A stretch of 39,038 nucleotides of DNA from the IMG/VR virus record IMGVR_UViG_3300048839_000781, positions 1-39,038 of that record; one strand, given 5' to 3'. The number at the start of each line of letters is the position of its first letter. Within the stretch, counting starts at the first letter, position 1. Below are positions 23,027-29,632 of this stretch, one piece after another. The notes beneath the pieces are model-generated. The model worked only from the letters and a program-made list of their open reading frames with translations, ran no database searches and was not told where the DNA came from. A program made the translations under genes and the position numbers. The DNA comes from a virus.

Positions 23027-23277
23027 TTTCGTTTCTCCTTTGCTTTCAATTCGTATTCGACGATTTTGCGGATCTGGCGTCCGGTGTACATTCGCCAGCC
23101 GTTGGTTGGGTCGCGTACCACGTCAAGGTAGACCGGCACTCGTTGCTTCTCGCGTCTCATGATGCTCTTGTAGCTTGAGGCGATTGGCAGGTTTGAGTTG
23201 GCTCGGGTCTCTTGCAGGACTTCGAGGAGGGTACTTTTGAAGTATGTTTGTTTGTCGTTGAGTGTGTCTAAAAGCAT
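23023..23277 (-). CDS. Hypothetical protein, 84 residues
   Basis: I do not recognise this protein. It starts MLLDTLNDKQTYFKSTLLEV and contains SSYKSIMRREKQRVPVYLDV and GRQIRKIVEYELKAKEKRK at the end. The basic helical end could bind nucleic acid. It overlaps the upstream gene by ten bases and the membrane protein gene by four, and the start has the common ACT context. Confidence 0.65.
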   Translation of the reverse strand: MLLDTLNDKQTYFKSTLLEVLQETRANSNLPIASSYKSIMRREKQRVPVYLDVVRDPTNGWRMYTGRQIRKIVEYELKAKEKRK

Positions 23278-23438
23278 AGTTTTGTTTTTCCTTCTGGCGT
23301 TACTAATACGTCTCTTTTGGCTGTCCGGCTTCTGACCGGATAGCTGGTGTAGAACGTCTGTCCGTTGAACTTTTTCATGTACCGCTTGAATCGCTGGTAG
23401 GTCTTGTTTGTTAGTTCGACGTAACCTCGGTCTGTCAT
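23268..23438 (-). CDS. Small basic protein, 56 residues
   Basis: This gene is below the usual length cut. Its product starts MTDRGYVELTNKTYQRFKRY, carries further aromatic and basic residues (FNGQTFYTSYPVRSRTAKRD) and ends KTKLCF. It is the first gene after a strong promoter (TTGACA, 17 bp, GATAAT) whose start site would lie only about six bases before the ATG. It overlaps the next gene by ten bases. A DNA-binding or host-takeover role is possible but unproven. Confidence 0.65.
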   Translation of the reverse strand: MTDRGYVELTNKTYQRFKRYMKKFNGQTFYTSYPVRSRTAKRDVLVTPEGKTKLCF

Positions 23439-23449
23439 AGGTTTATATC

Positions 23450-23478
23450 ATTATCGCAAAGGGACGGCTTAGTGTCAA
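23450..23478 (-). promoter_or_regulatory. Strong sigma70-like promoter
   Basis: TTGACA (23478-23473, perfect), 17-bp spacer, GATAAT (23455-23450, five of six). It lies in the 92-base gap between 23439 and 23530, the only gap in this part. It would drive the 56-residue gene and the glycan cassette that follows. Confidence 0.75.
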
Positions 23479-23530
23479 GTTGCGTAGGCTCGTTTTATCT
23501 GGTATCGTTTCCTAACGTCCCTCGGGTAGT

Positions 23531-24004
23531 TCACAAGACTTTGCTGGGGGATTTTTTTTGCTCTGCTTCCTCCCAGTCGCGGTAGGTTATGAAGTAGCTT
23601 TGGAATGCTGTCCTGAGCTTCGCTTGGTTGGTTGGATCTCCGCATTCGTAGAGGACCCTGAGTTGCTTGACGAATGATCCGCCGAAGGTGGTCATCCTTT
23701 GGAGGGTTTCCCATTCCTGCTCATAGCTGTAGAAGGTTTCGTTGTACTCGAATGCCGGTACTCTTTGCTGGGTTGGGATCTCGTATTTGTCGACGATCGA
23801 GTTGCGGATGTATTTCCAGTTTCGCCAGTTGTCGGTTTTGAGGTCTTCCGGCTGCTTGATCTCCAGTTCGTCTAGGTGCAGGAGGATTTCGTGGGCTGTC
23901 TCGACGGTTATCCGTTGCATCAGGTCGTTTAGTCTTACCTTCGTCCGGTACTGCGGTGCGAGGGTGAAGAAGTCTTCGGCGGTTATGTTTTGTTGTTTTC
24001 TCAT
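23531..24004 (-). CDS. Hypothetical protein, 157 residues
   Basis: I do not recognise this protein. It starts MRKQQNITAEDFFTLAPQYR and is mostly helical and charged, with many aromatic residues in the C-terminal half (FEYNETFYSYEQEWETLQRM). There is no obvious catalytic motif, signal or membrane span. The gene overlaps the preceding zinc protein gene by four bases and ends before the promoter of the glycan cassette. A cytoplasmic early protein is the best description. Confidence 0.7.
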   Translation of the reverse strand: MRKQQNITAEDFFTLAPQYRTKVRLNDLMQRITVETAHEILLHLDELEIKQPEDLKTDNWRNWKYIRNSIVDKYEIPTQQRVPAFEYNETFYSYEQEWETLQRMTTFGGSFVKQLRVLYECGDPTNQAKLRTAFQSYFITYRDWEEAEQKKSPSKVL

Positions 24005-24498
24005 ACTAGCTCCATCTGACCGTCTTTGGTCTTTTCTACTTCGTGATATCTAATGTCCTCGATTGTGTCGAGGTATGGGGTGCTTCCCATGACTTCGGTC
24101 ATTGTCGTGTGGTATTCGCTTCGCTCGATGATCCGGTCATTGAAGATCCAGACGGTTTCGGGGATCTGGATTTCGCCTTTGATGAATTGGGCGGCTCTCC
24201 TGGTTACCAGCCAGACTCCTTGCTTTCGCTTTTTGTCGTCGCCGGTCCCTTCGTAGTATTTGGCTACCAGTCCGTGGAAGCGGAGTCTTGTGATGTTGTT
24301 TATCTCGGTGTGGCTTAGTTCGTAGTCGGTTCCCTTGGTGTCTTTGGTTAGGTGGATGGAGTTGGTTCCTTTGACTCGGACGGCTCGGATCATCTTCCGG
24401 AGGGCGTTTACCATCAGTGGGCTTATCCGGATTTCGTAGCCTCCCATGGGGCGTCCGCATCCTTGGCATGTTGCTGTTATTTTGGGTTTTTTGGTCAT
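24001..24498 (-). CDS. Hypothetical protein with a CxxC motif, possible regulator
   Basis: A protein of 165 residues. The start has a single CxxC knuckle (ATCQGCGRPMGG) and then a helical region (MVNALRKMIRAVRVKG). The middle, SHTEINNITRLRFHGLVAKY, looks like a winged-helix recognition element with a following strand (KRKQGVWLVTRRAAQFIKGE). It could bind DNA or RNA and act as an early regulator. I chose the ATG at 24498 because it overlaps the upstream TGA; an in-frame ATG at 24513 would add five residues. No second Cys pair is visible, so zinc binding would need dimerisation or other ligands. Confidence 0.6.
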   Translation of the reverse strand: MTKKPKITATCQGCGRPMGGYEIRISPLMVNALRKMIRAVRVKGTNSIHLTKDTKGTDYELSHTEINNITRLRFHGLVAKYYEGTGDDKKRKQGVWLVTRRAAQFIKGEIQIPETVWIFNDRIIERSEYHTTMTEVMGSTPYLDTIEDIRYHEVEKTKDGQMELV

Positions 24499-24782
24499 AT
24501 GCGTATCAGCCATTTGAGCTTGACTGGGAGCTTATCTTGTAATGTTTTTACGAATGCTTCCCCTTGTTGCTGTCCTTGCTCGCGCGTCCTGGTTGGGTCG
24601 TGGAGTGGGATCAGTGCCAGCGTTATGAGTCCTCCTGCCATCATCGCCAGTCCTACTACTATCATGGGGATGCCTATCAGGAATATCGCGAGGAAGATGC
24701 CGATGTTGGTCATGACTCCTCCGGCGAGGAGCATTGTGAGTCCGCTTTTTAGCATCTCTCCTTTAGTTGGTTGGGGCTTCAC
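24495..24782 (-). CDS. Small membrane protein, GTG start
   Basis: A protein of 95 residues starting MKPQPTKGEMLKSGLTMLLA. Two or three hydrophobic spans cover residues about 13-57 (VMTNIGIFLAIFLIGIPMIV, VGLAMMAGGLITLALI), and the end is charged. The start is a GTG at 24782, chosen because AAGGAGG lies five bases upstream; an ATG at 24755 has the ribosome site too close. It overlaps the preceding gene by 20 bases. The function is unknown. Confidence 0.6.
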   Translation of the reverse strand: MKPQPTKGEMLKSGLTMLLAGGVMTNIGIFLAIFLIGIPMIVVGLAMMAGGLITLALIPLHDPTRTREQGQQQGEAFVKTLQDKLPVKLKWLIRI

Positions 24783-25068
24783 TTTTGCCTCCTTCCTCGT
24801 CGTATCTCGCGCAGACTTCCGCTTCGTCTGTCTCGAATTTTGCTACTACTTTAATGTCCTTTATTTGGTGGAGGGGTATCCAGTAGCATTCGGTGGTCTC
24901 TTTTACTCGGACTACTTTGTTTCCGGCTCCCTTTTCAAGAGTCTGGGTAGCTGGTATTTTGATGAAGAGTGTCCCTTGTTGCATGATCTCGTATTCCTTG
25001 ACATTCTTATGCTCGACCGTCTTTTTGTCGAGGAGGGTTATTGTTAGGTGGTAGTGTGTTGTTTTCAT
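24763..25068 (-). CDS. Hypothetical protein, 101 residues
   Basis: I do not recognise this protein. It starts MKTTHYHLTITLLDKKTVEH, is strand-rich in its first 75 residues (GTLFIKIPATQTLEKGAGNK), and includes ECYWIPLHQIKDIKVVAKFE. The final 20 residues are acidic and flexible. The fold might be a small beta barrel, as in some single-strand binding or host-interaction proteins. That is a guess from pattern only. The gene follows the Sak4-like ATPase by four bases. Confidence 0.65.
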   Translation of the reverse strand: MKTTHYHLTITLLDKKTVEHKNVKEYEIMQQGTLFIKIPATQTLEKGAGNKVVRVKETTECYWIPLHQIKDIKVVAKFETDEAEVCARYDEEGGKSEAPTN

Positions 25069-25072
25069 GGTT

Positions 25073-26356
25073 TTATTTCTCTAATTGTTGTTTTTGTATT
25101 CCGGCGTCTACTTCGTCGAGGTCTATTTCCTCGCTTTCCGGTTTGCTGGTGACATTGGTGTCACTCGCAGTTTCCGGCTGGTCGTTGGGTTGCTCCTCTC
25201 CGCCTAGGGCTTCGGTGGCTTCTTTTGCCAGCTTCTCGTCCTCGGCTTTTTGTTTGGCGTCTGCCTCTGCCTTCGCTTTTGCTTCCGCTTCGGCTTTTGC
25301 CTTCTCCTGCTTCTCTGCTTCGTAGTCGAAGTCTGGTCGTTGCTCGAGTCTGGTTATGGCTTCCTTGAATTGGAAGGTTGTTAGCTCGCTGAGGTTTATT
25401 ACCTTGTAGTAGTTGGTCAGGATGGTTGGGTCGACGTTTTTTTTGACTAGGAGGTCGTTTAGTGTGGTCAGGTAGTCGATTCCGCCGGCTGCCCATTCTG
25501 CCAGCGTTCGTCCGGTTTCCTCGGTTATCATGAAGGCTGCGTCGTTTTTGAAGATGCCGGTTCTGTCCTTGCTTATTGATGCCATGTTGTTGATGTTCAG
25601 GTCGAAGCTGGTGGTCATCTCGTATTCGAAGCCTTCTCTGGTTTCCGGTTTCATTCCGACCTTCTGGACCTTGCCCTTGCCTCCTTCGGTTGAGAGGGAG
25701 TAGTCGGTTTTGCTCCGGACCGTTGTTATCATGTGAGCTTTGCTTTGCAGGATTGTCTGGACGAATCTGTTGTGCATCGGAGTTACCTTTGCCCAGTCTT
25801 GGAATCTGCCTCCGAGCTTCTCTTGGGTTTCGAGTATTCCGCCTTGTCCGGACCATTCGTGTGTTATTGAGTCTATGATGATTACCTCCATTCCGGCTTC
25901 TTGGGCTGCTTCCATTGCTTCGATGTAGCGGTCTGGGTGGAAGGGTTTTTCGAGGGTTAGGACGTTGTAGGGTCCCATCTCGCTGTAGAGGTCGGCTGAT
26001 CCGTTCTCGGTGTCTATGATTGCGACCTTATCCCAGGATGACGCTAGTCCCTTCGCGAGTAGCAGGGCAGAGTATGTCTTGCCTGATCCGGAGGGACCAG
26101 CGAGTCCTAGGCGTAGTTTGGCTTGTGACCGTTCGGCTTTGCGGATTGTGAATTTGCCGATTTGTCTGCCGGTTGTTACCGGCGGTGTGGTTGGGGAGAG
26201 TTGTTTATTGGCTTCTTTAGCAATTTGCTCTGCCGGTTTTGGCGCCGGTGCTTTTGGCTCCGGTTGTTTGGCGGCTTCTGATTCTGCCTTTATTTTATTT
26301 GCCGTTTCGCGTGCCTTTTCGAGTCCGGCGTTGGTGGTTTGTTTTGTTGTTGCCAT
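25073..26356 (-). CDS. Sak4/RecA-like ATPase for single-strand annealing recombination
   Basis: A protein of 427 residues. The Walker A motif GPSGSGKT is at 87-94 and Walker B with VIIIDS at 158-163, followed by ITHEWSG. TTVRSKTDYSL resembles the sensor region of RecA-like phage ATPases of the Sak4 type, which pair DNA strands with help of a single-strand binding protein. Residues 1-75 are a flexible Lys/Ala/Pro-rich extension, and residues after about 345 are an Ala/Glu/Lys coiled coil. The gene has its own promoter at 26395-26424 and AAAAGGAG upstream. It is probably the centre of early DNA metabolism. Confidence 0.85.
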   Translation of the reverse strand: MATTKQTTNAGLEKARETANKIKAESEAAKQPEPKAPAPKPAEQIAKEANKQLSPTTPPVTTGRQIGKFTIRKAERSQAKLRLGLAGPSGSGKTYSALLLAKGLASSWDKVAIIDTENGSADLYSEMGPYNVLTLEKPFHPDRYIEAMEAAQEAGMEVIIIDSITHEWSGQGGILETQEKLGGRFQDWAKVTPMHNRFVQTILQSKAHMITTVRSKTDYSLSTEGGKGKVQKVGMKPETREGFEYEMTTSFDLNINNMASISKDRTGIFKNDAAFMITEETGRTLAEWAAGGIDYLTTLNDLLVKKNVDPTILTNYYKVINLSELTTFQFKEAITRLEQRPDFDYEAEKQEKAKAEAEAKAKAEADAKQKAEDEKLAKEATEALGGEEQPNDQPETASDTNVTSKPESEEIDLDEVDAGIQKQQLEK

Positions 26357-26394
26357 GGTTCTCCTTTTAATTTTTAATCTGGTTCTGTATTTTC

Positions 26395-26424
26395 ATTATG
26401 TCCTATCCCTATCCCTTTTGTCAA
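26395..26424 (-). promoter_or_regulatory. Sigma70-like promoter with operator-like spacer
   Basis: TTGACA (26424-26419, perfect), 18-bp spacer, CATAAT (26400-26395, five of six). The spacer holds GGGATAGGGATAGGACA (26415-26399), which matches the element at 27484-27468 in 15 of 17 positions. It should drive the Sak4-like ATPase with a leader of about 32 bases. Confidence 0.8.
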
Positions 26425-26430
26425 GTGTTT

Positions 26431-26613
26431 TTACTCCGGCTGGTATTGCTCTTTTAGCGTGCCGTAGTTCTGCATGATCTCGAGGATGGTTTCCTTTTCG
26501 AGTCCGCTTAGCTCGGCTACCATTCTGGTGTCGAACATGTTGGTTACTCCGGATCGCCTTACTTGCTCGTAGGCGTCGAATTGCTCTTTGGTTATTGGTG
26601 TTTGGTTATTCAT
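26431..26613 (-). CDS. Small conserved-looking phage protein, 60 residues
   Basis: A protein of 60 residues starting MNNQTPITKEQFDAYEQVRR. The pattern SGVTNMFDTRMVAELSGLEK, then ETILEIMQNYGTLKEQY resembles a small helical protein of unknown function found in other siphophages, as far as I recall. It overlaps the preceding Cys-containing gene by eight bases and ends before the promoter of the ATPase gene. Confidence 0.65.
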   Translation of the reverse strand: MNNQTPITKEQFDAYEQVRRSGVTNMFDTRMVAELSGLEKETILEIMQNYGTLKEQYQPE

Positions 26614-26779
26614 TGCATGCTCCTAATACTGCTAATTCTCTTTTGCATTTTTTACATCGGTGGATGTGCCAGTACCATGTCTCCTTGCTCTGCATCCCTG
26701 TTGGGTATTCGTCGGTGCAGTCGTCGTCGTGGTTGCAGATGCCGAAGTGTTTTTCGAGCCAGTTTTTTATTTTATTCAT
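26606..26779 (-). CDS. Small Cys/His-rich protein, 57 residues
   Basis: A short gene whose product starts MNKIKNWLEKHFGICNHDDD. It has Cys at 15, 21, 42 and 45 and His residues at 17, 38 and 40, a pattern that could bind one zinc ion (CxNHDDDC and RCKKC). It overlaps the genes on both sides by eight bases. The ATG at 26779 lacks a strong ribosome site but could be coupled. A nucleic acid-binding finger is likely; the function is unknown. Confidence 0.65.
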   Translation of the reverse strand: MNKIKNWLEKHFGICNHDDDCTDEYPTGMQSKETWYWHIHRCKKCKRELAVLGACNE

Positions 26780-27272
26780 GGTATTCTCCTCTTTTGTTTA
26801 GCCGGTCTGCGATTTCGGTCAGTTCTCCTTTGAGCCGGTTCATGTCGGCTAGGAGTCCCCAGCTTACTTCGTCCTGGTTGTTTATGATCCGGTTGTCTTG
26901 TCGGTCGACCGCGTGTCGGATGTCTTCTGTTAGTTCCATGATTTCCTCGTAGGCGGTTTGGTATTTGACTTGGAGGTCGACGCCTTTTTGGTATCGGCTT
27001 ATGGCTGCTTCGATGTATCCGGCGATCAGGTTGTTGCCTCCGATATGCCAGTCGGTGTTGTTTTCCGGTGTGATGTCGCTTTTGTAGTCGTAGATGCTTC
27101 CGACTCCTTCTGGGGTTCTTAGTATCCATTCTGCTTTGACTTTGCCATCTCCGCTTGGTCCGTCCGGCGTTCCGAATAGCTCGCAGAGGTCTGCGTATTC
27201 GATTCTTACCTTGCGGTTGAATCCTGCTTTGAGGAATTCTCTGGTTGTTCTGGTTATGCTTTTGATTTTCAT
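26772..27272 (-). CDS. Hypothetical protein, 166 residues
   Basis: I do not recognise this protein as a named family. The first part (MKIKSITRTTREFLKAGFNR, then RIEYADLCELFGTPDGPSGD) and the following KAEWILRTPEGVGSIYDYKS form a mixed fold found in some phage early proteins. From about residue 105 it is a long charged helix (ITRYQKGVDL-like region through MNRLKGELTEIADRLNKRGE), likely a coiled coil. It is the first gene after the structured RNA and promoter at 27300-27492, so it is an early product. AAAGGAAAAT precedes the ATG. Confidence 0.65.
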   Translation of the reverse strand: MKIKSITRTTREFLKAGFNRKVRIEYADLCELFGTPDGPSGDGKVKAEWILRTPEGVGSIYDYKSDITPENNTDWHIGGNNLIAGYIEAAISRYQKGVDLQVKYQTAYEEIMELTEDIRHAVDRQDNRIINNQDEVSWGLLADMNRLKGELTEIADRLNKRGEYHE

Positions 27273-27299
27273 ATTTTCCTTTCGTTTTTTTGTTATTTT

Positions 27300-27424
27300 C
27301 CTTAGTAGACCGGCTTGCCCTATCGATTTTTAGTTTCATCCCCGTTATGCCTTCGCGACTTAACCGTTGGCTGCTTTAAGGACGTTTTATCTATTCTCTC
27401 TGTTGCTAAGCCGGTCTGTTAAGG
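27300..27424 (-). ncRNA. Candidate structured leader RNA with 15-bp closing stem
   Basis: On the transcribed strand CCTTA (27424-27420) pairs with TAAGG (27304-27300), then comes a symmetric 2x2 internal loop (AC/AC). AGACCGGCTT (27417-27408) then pairs exactly with AAGCCGGTCT (27316-27307). The enclosed 91 bases contain at least one further stem (GUUA-A-GUC closed by GGC-A-UAAC, with a GCGAA loop) nested in CGTCC/GGATG. It begins about 30 bases after the predicted start of the strong promoter and ends 28 bases before the first early gene. It could be an antiterminator, riboswitch-like leader or separate small RNA. It matches no family I know by eye. Confidence 0.65.
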
Positions 27425-27463
27425 TTCTGACAGTTCGCTTGTTTGCTCTCTGTCTATGATTGT

Positions 27464-27492
27464 ATTATGTCCTATTCCTGTCCCAAAGTCAA
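27464..27492 (-). promoter_or_regulatory. Main early promoter, sigma70-like, with operator-like spacer
   Basis: TTGACT (27492-27487, five of six), 17-bp spacer, CATAAT (27469-27464, five of six). The spacer and -10 edge carry GGGACAGGAATAGGACA (27484-27468), a near copy of the element in the promoter at 26395. It lies just after a terminator and before the structured RNA, where the main early promoter should be. Confidence 0.8.
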
Positions 27493-27508
27493 GGGGCAAG
27501 ACGATACC

Positions 27509-27535
27509 AAAATAGCCTCGTGCGTGAGGCTTTTT
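27509..27535. terminator. Bidirectional terminator between lysis and early genes
   Basis: The inverted repeat AGCCTC (27514-27519) and GAGGCT (27526-27531) has a six-base loop. On the plus strand TTTTT follows (27531-27535), and on the minus strand ATTTT follows (27513-27509). It ends transcription from the tail and lysis operon about 30 bases after the holin gene. Confidence 0.85.
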
Positions 27536-27561
27536 ACTCGGTCAGGTTGTTGCTTGGAGGG

Positions 27562-27861
27562 TTACTTTTTGCCGTCTTCGTAGCCGGTGTCTAGGGCTTT
27601 GAGGGTTGTCTCTCGGGCTTTTGATTTTTCCCAGTAGAGGTGGTAGGTGGCTTGGGCTGCGAGTACGATCGTTACGATGTTGGCTCCGAGGTTGTCCCAG
27701 TCTTTTGCCAGTACGAGGTCGATGTGTAGGACGACTCCGGCAATGATACACGCTCCCCATGCGACGAGGAATCTTACTCGGGCGTCTTCTACTTTCCGGT
27801 TGACGAGGTCAATTAGAAATGGCATTGCGAAGGCGATTAGGTTTTGTGGATCGGTTATCAT
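27562..27861 (-). CDS. Holin-like membrane protein
   Basis: A protein of 99 residues starting MITDPQNLIAFAMPFLIDLV. Hydrophobic spans are visible near residues 7-20, 30-48 (FLVAWGACIIAGVVLHIDL) and 58-72 (ANIVTIVLAAQATYHLYW), and the C-terminus is charged. Size and position directly after the amidase are as expected for a holin that permeabilises the membrane for the endolysin. The ATG overlaps the amidase stop (ATGA), which links the two. No second start or antiholin is apparent. Confidence 0.75.
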   Translation of the reverse strand: MITDPQNLIAFAMPFLIDLVNRKVEDARVRFLVAWGACIIAGVVLHIDLVLAKDWDNLGANIVTIVLAAQATYHLYWEKSKARETTLKALDTGYEDGKK

Positions 27862-28718
27862 AGTTCCTTTTTATTGTGCAGGAAGGGGTTGTTTCCTGTC
27901 AAGTTTTTAATGATTTGGGCTACCAGCGTGCCGGTCCTCTGTCTCTCGTAGTCGCGTTTTACTGCCACTTTTAGCTCGGTCTCGAGTGTTTCGCTTCGCT
28001 TCTCGCAGACTTGCAGTGGAGTGGGTTCCGGTTCCGGTGGTGTTGGCGCTGGCGTCGGCTCCGGATCTGGAGTGGGTTCCGGTTGTGGCTCCGGTGTTGG
28101 TTCGGGAGTTGGGGTCGGATCGGGTGTTGGAGCCGGTGGCTCGGGCGTGGGTTCTGGCGTTGGTGCTGGGGTGTAGGGGATGCGTCCTCTTATTCTGTTA
28201 AACAGTGAGCTTGCCGTTTCCTTCCAGTCGTTGCCTGGGCATGCGGTTGCTTGGAGTTCCTTGTGTCCTACTACTGATTCTGTCCAGCCTTTGAGGTTTC
28301 CCCAGACGGCTTTTTGGTCGAGGAAGAATTGGCAGAGGTCGTGTGCTGAGATGATTTGGTCGTCTGATGGGAGGTGTTTGGTGAAGTCTCCTACCAGCGT
28401 GATTCCTATTACCTTCTCGTTTAGGTTTGCGACGTTTGCTCTGGCGGTTCCGACGTCTCCGCAGTAGTGGACCATTCCGTCTTTGGTTATGACGAAGTGG
28501 TATCCGATTCCTGCCCAGCCTCTTGCTTTATGCAGGAGTGCGATGTCGTCAGGTGTTGCGTCGTGCTTGGTTACGGTGTGATGGATTACGAGGTATCTTA
28601 CTTCGTTGGGTTGGCGGTTCCATGACCAGTTGAAGCTGTCTCCCCAGATTCCCTTCCGATAGTCTCGGAACTTTCCTCGGTTTGCCAGTGCTGGTATGTG
28701 AAGTGGTGTGTCTGCCAT
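27858..28718 (-). CDS. N-acetylmuramoyl-L-alanine amidase endolysin
   Basis: A protein of 286 residues that should cut the peptide stem from peptidoglycan at lysis. The Amidase_2 zinc ligands are visible: His46 or His47 in YLVIHHTV, His152 in VVGHKEL, and Cys160 in ATACPGND. GIGYHFVITKDG (residues 70-81) is a family motif. From about residue 182 to 233 a long Pro/Thr/Glu linker (PTPEPTPEPPAPTPDPTPTP) leads to a charged helical C-terminal part (ERSETLETELKVAVKRDYER) that may bind the wall. There is no signal peptide, so export needs the holin. Confidence 0.92.
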   Translation of the reverse strand: MADTPLHIPALANRGKFRDYRKGIWGDSFNWSWNRQPNEVRYLVIHHTVTKHDATPDDIALLHKARGWAGIGYHFVITKDGMVHYCGDVGTARANVANLNEKVIGITLVGDFTKHLPSDDQIISAHDLCQFFLDQKAVWGNLKGWTESVVGHKELQATACPGNDWKETASSLFNRIRGRIPYTPAPTPEPTPEPPAPTPDPTPTPEPTPEPQPEPTPDPEPTPAPTPPEPEPTPLQVCEKRSETLETELKVAVKRDYERQRTGTLVAQIIKNLTGNNPFLHNKKEL

Positions 28719-28719
28719 G

Positions 28720-28875
28720 TTATTTTATGCCGTGATCCGGCTTGTAATACTCGCCTTTTTCAGCAGGTTGAGCCATGGTTTTGGTCACTTCAGGATCTTC
28801 GCCGTAGACTTCTTTGAGGCGTTTTTGCTCTTTGGGGGTTAGCTTATTCCAGTTCTTGAGGTCTTTTAGTTTCAT
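28720..28875 (-). CDS. Hypothetical protein, 51 residues
   Basis: A short gene whose product starts MKLKDLKNWNKLTPKEQKRL and ends GEYYKPDHGIK. It overlaps the upstream gene by 32 bases, uses the common ACT start context, and its stop lies one base before the amidase start. It is charged and probably helical. I do not recognise it, but the spacing fits a real gene. Confidence 0.55.
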   Translation of the reverse strand: MKLKDLKNWNKLTPKEQKRLKEVYGEDPEVTKTMAQPAEKGEYYKPDHGIK

Positions 28876-29068
28876 AGTTGGGATGGCTATATTCCATGGT
28901 AGTAGTTTCGTTGGGGTTTGTCAAGATTGCTTGTCCTAGGATCTGGTAGAGGACGGTGTCGTCTAGTGGTTCGTCTGTTGGGAGTCTGGCTTGGCGTCTC
29001 AGGTCTCGCCAGTATTCGCCTCGGGCTTTGTGGCTTCCTTTGTTGGAGTAGTGATCTCGCTCGCTCAT
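28844..29068 (-). CDS. Hypothetical protein, 74 residues
   Basis: I do not recognise this protein. It starts MSERDHYSNKGSHKARGEYW and then has RDLRRQARLPTDEPLDDTVL and LYQILGQAILTNPNETTTME. Charged residues dominate. The ATG overlaps the TGA of the coiled-coil gene. A TTGACA-like string at 28922-28927 falls within its codons and is probably not a promoter. Confidence 0.6.
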   Translation of the reverse strand: MSERDHYSNKGSHKARGEYWRDLRRQARLPTDEPLDDTVLYQILGQAILTNPNETTTMEYSHPNYETKRPQELE

Positions 29069-29586
29069 TCGTTTGCCTTTTTAACTTGCTTTTCTAGTTT
29101 TGTCATGCTGATGTTTCCCTTTGCCAGTTCTCCGCCTATTATCGCCATGAAGGATTTTATTTCGCCGAGGATCTCGGTTGTGTCCTGCATGTATTTTGTT
29201 GCGACGGAGGTGGTCTTTGCGCTTTCCTTTGCGGCGTTTACCATGAACTCCATGAATTTGGTCTGTTCGGGGCTTCTGCCTTGGAGGATTGCCACGTATT
29301 CTTTGTTTCGGGCTTCTGATGCTTCGTAGAGTCCGGTTAGCTTGCCTATTTTTTCTGTTAGCTGGTTTATCTGGGTTTGGTGGCTGGTTAGGATCTCGTT
29401 TTTCTCTTTGTTTAGCCGGTCTGCTACAGCCTTTTCTGCGTCGATGCTTTCTTGTAGGGTTTTTATCAGGTCGTCTTTGGCTTTCCCTGCTCCTGACTTA
29501 AATTGGGACCAGCCGAAGCCGAGTCCTGCCATCAATACGCCGATGCCGGCGAAGCCTCCGAATAGGTTGAGTGCGTCTGTTTGCAT
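29065..29586 (-). CDS. Membrane-anchored coiled-coil protein
   Basis: A protein of 173 residues. One membrane span lies at the N terminus (LFGGFAGIGVLMAGLGFGWS, about residues 8-27). A long coiled coil follows from about 40 to 100 (LQESIDAEKAVADRLNKEKN, then QTQINQLTEKIGKLTGLYEA), and the remainder is helical. The position just before lysis genes suggests a lysis accessory or spanin-like role, or a tail-associated protein; no lipoprotein Cys is visible. A promoter-like pair (TTGAAC, 16 bp, GATAAG) sits at 29595-29622, eight bases before the ATG. Confidence 0.55.
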   Translation of the reverse strand: MQTDALNLFGGFAGIGVLMAGLGFGWSQFKSGAGKAKDDLIKTLQESIDAEKAVADRLNKEKNEILTSHQTQINQLTEKIGKLTGLYEASEARNKEYVAILQGRSPEQTKFMEFMVNAAKESAKTTSVATKYMQDTTEILGEIKSFMAIIGGELAKGNISMTKLEKQVKKANE

Positions 29587-29594
29587 GTCTTTAT

Positions 29595-29622
29595 CTTATC
29601 AGTATTTTTCACTTTGGTTCAA
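29595..29622 (-). promoter_or_regulatory. Candidate leaderless promoter before lysis genes
   Basis: TTGAAC (29622-29617) and GATAAG (29600-29595) are spaced by 16 bp, and eight bases separate the box from the ATG at 29586. It could start a late lysis transcript. Both boxes are imperfect. Confidence 0.35.
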
Positions 29623-29632
29623 CCTCTGGGGC

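Noticed and set aside
28895-28927. TTGACA and TACCAT with 17-bp spacing
   Set aside because: Both boxes fall in codons of the 74-residue gene, and the -10 box is weak. It could still act, but I did not list it as a promoter.
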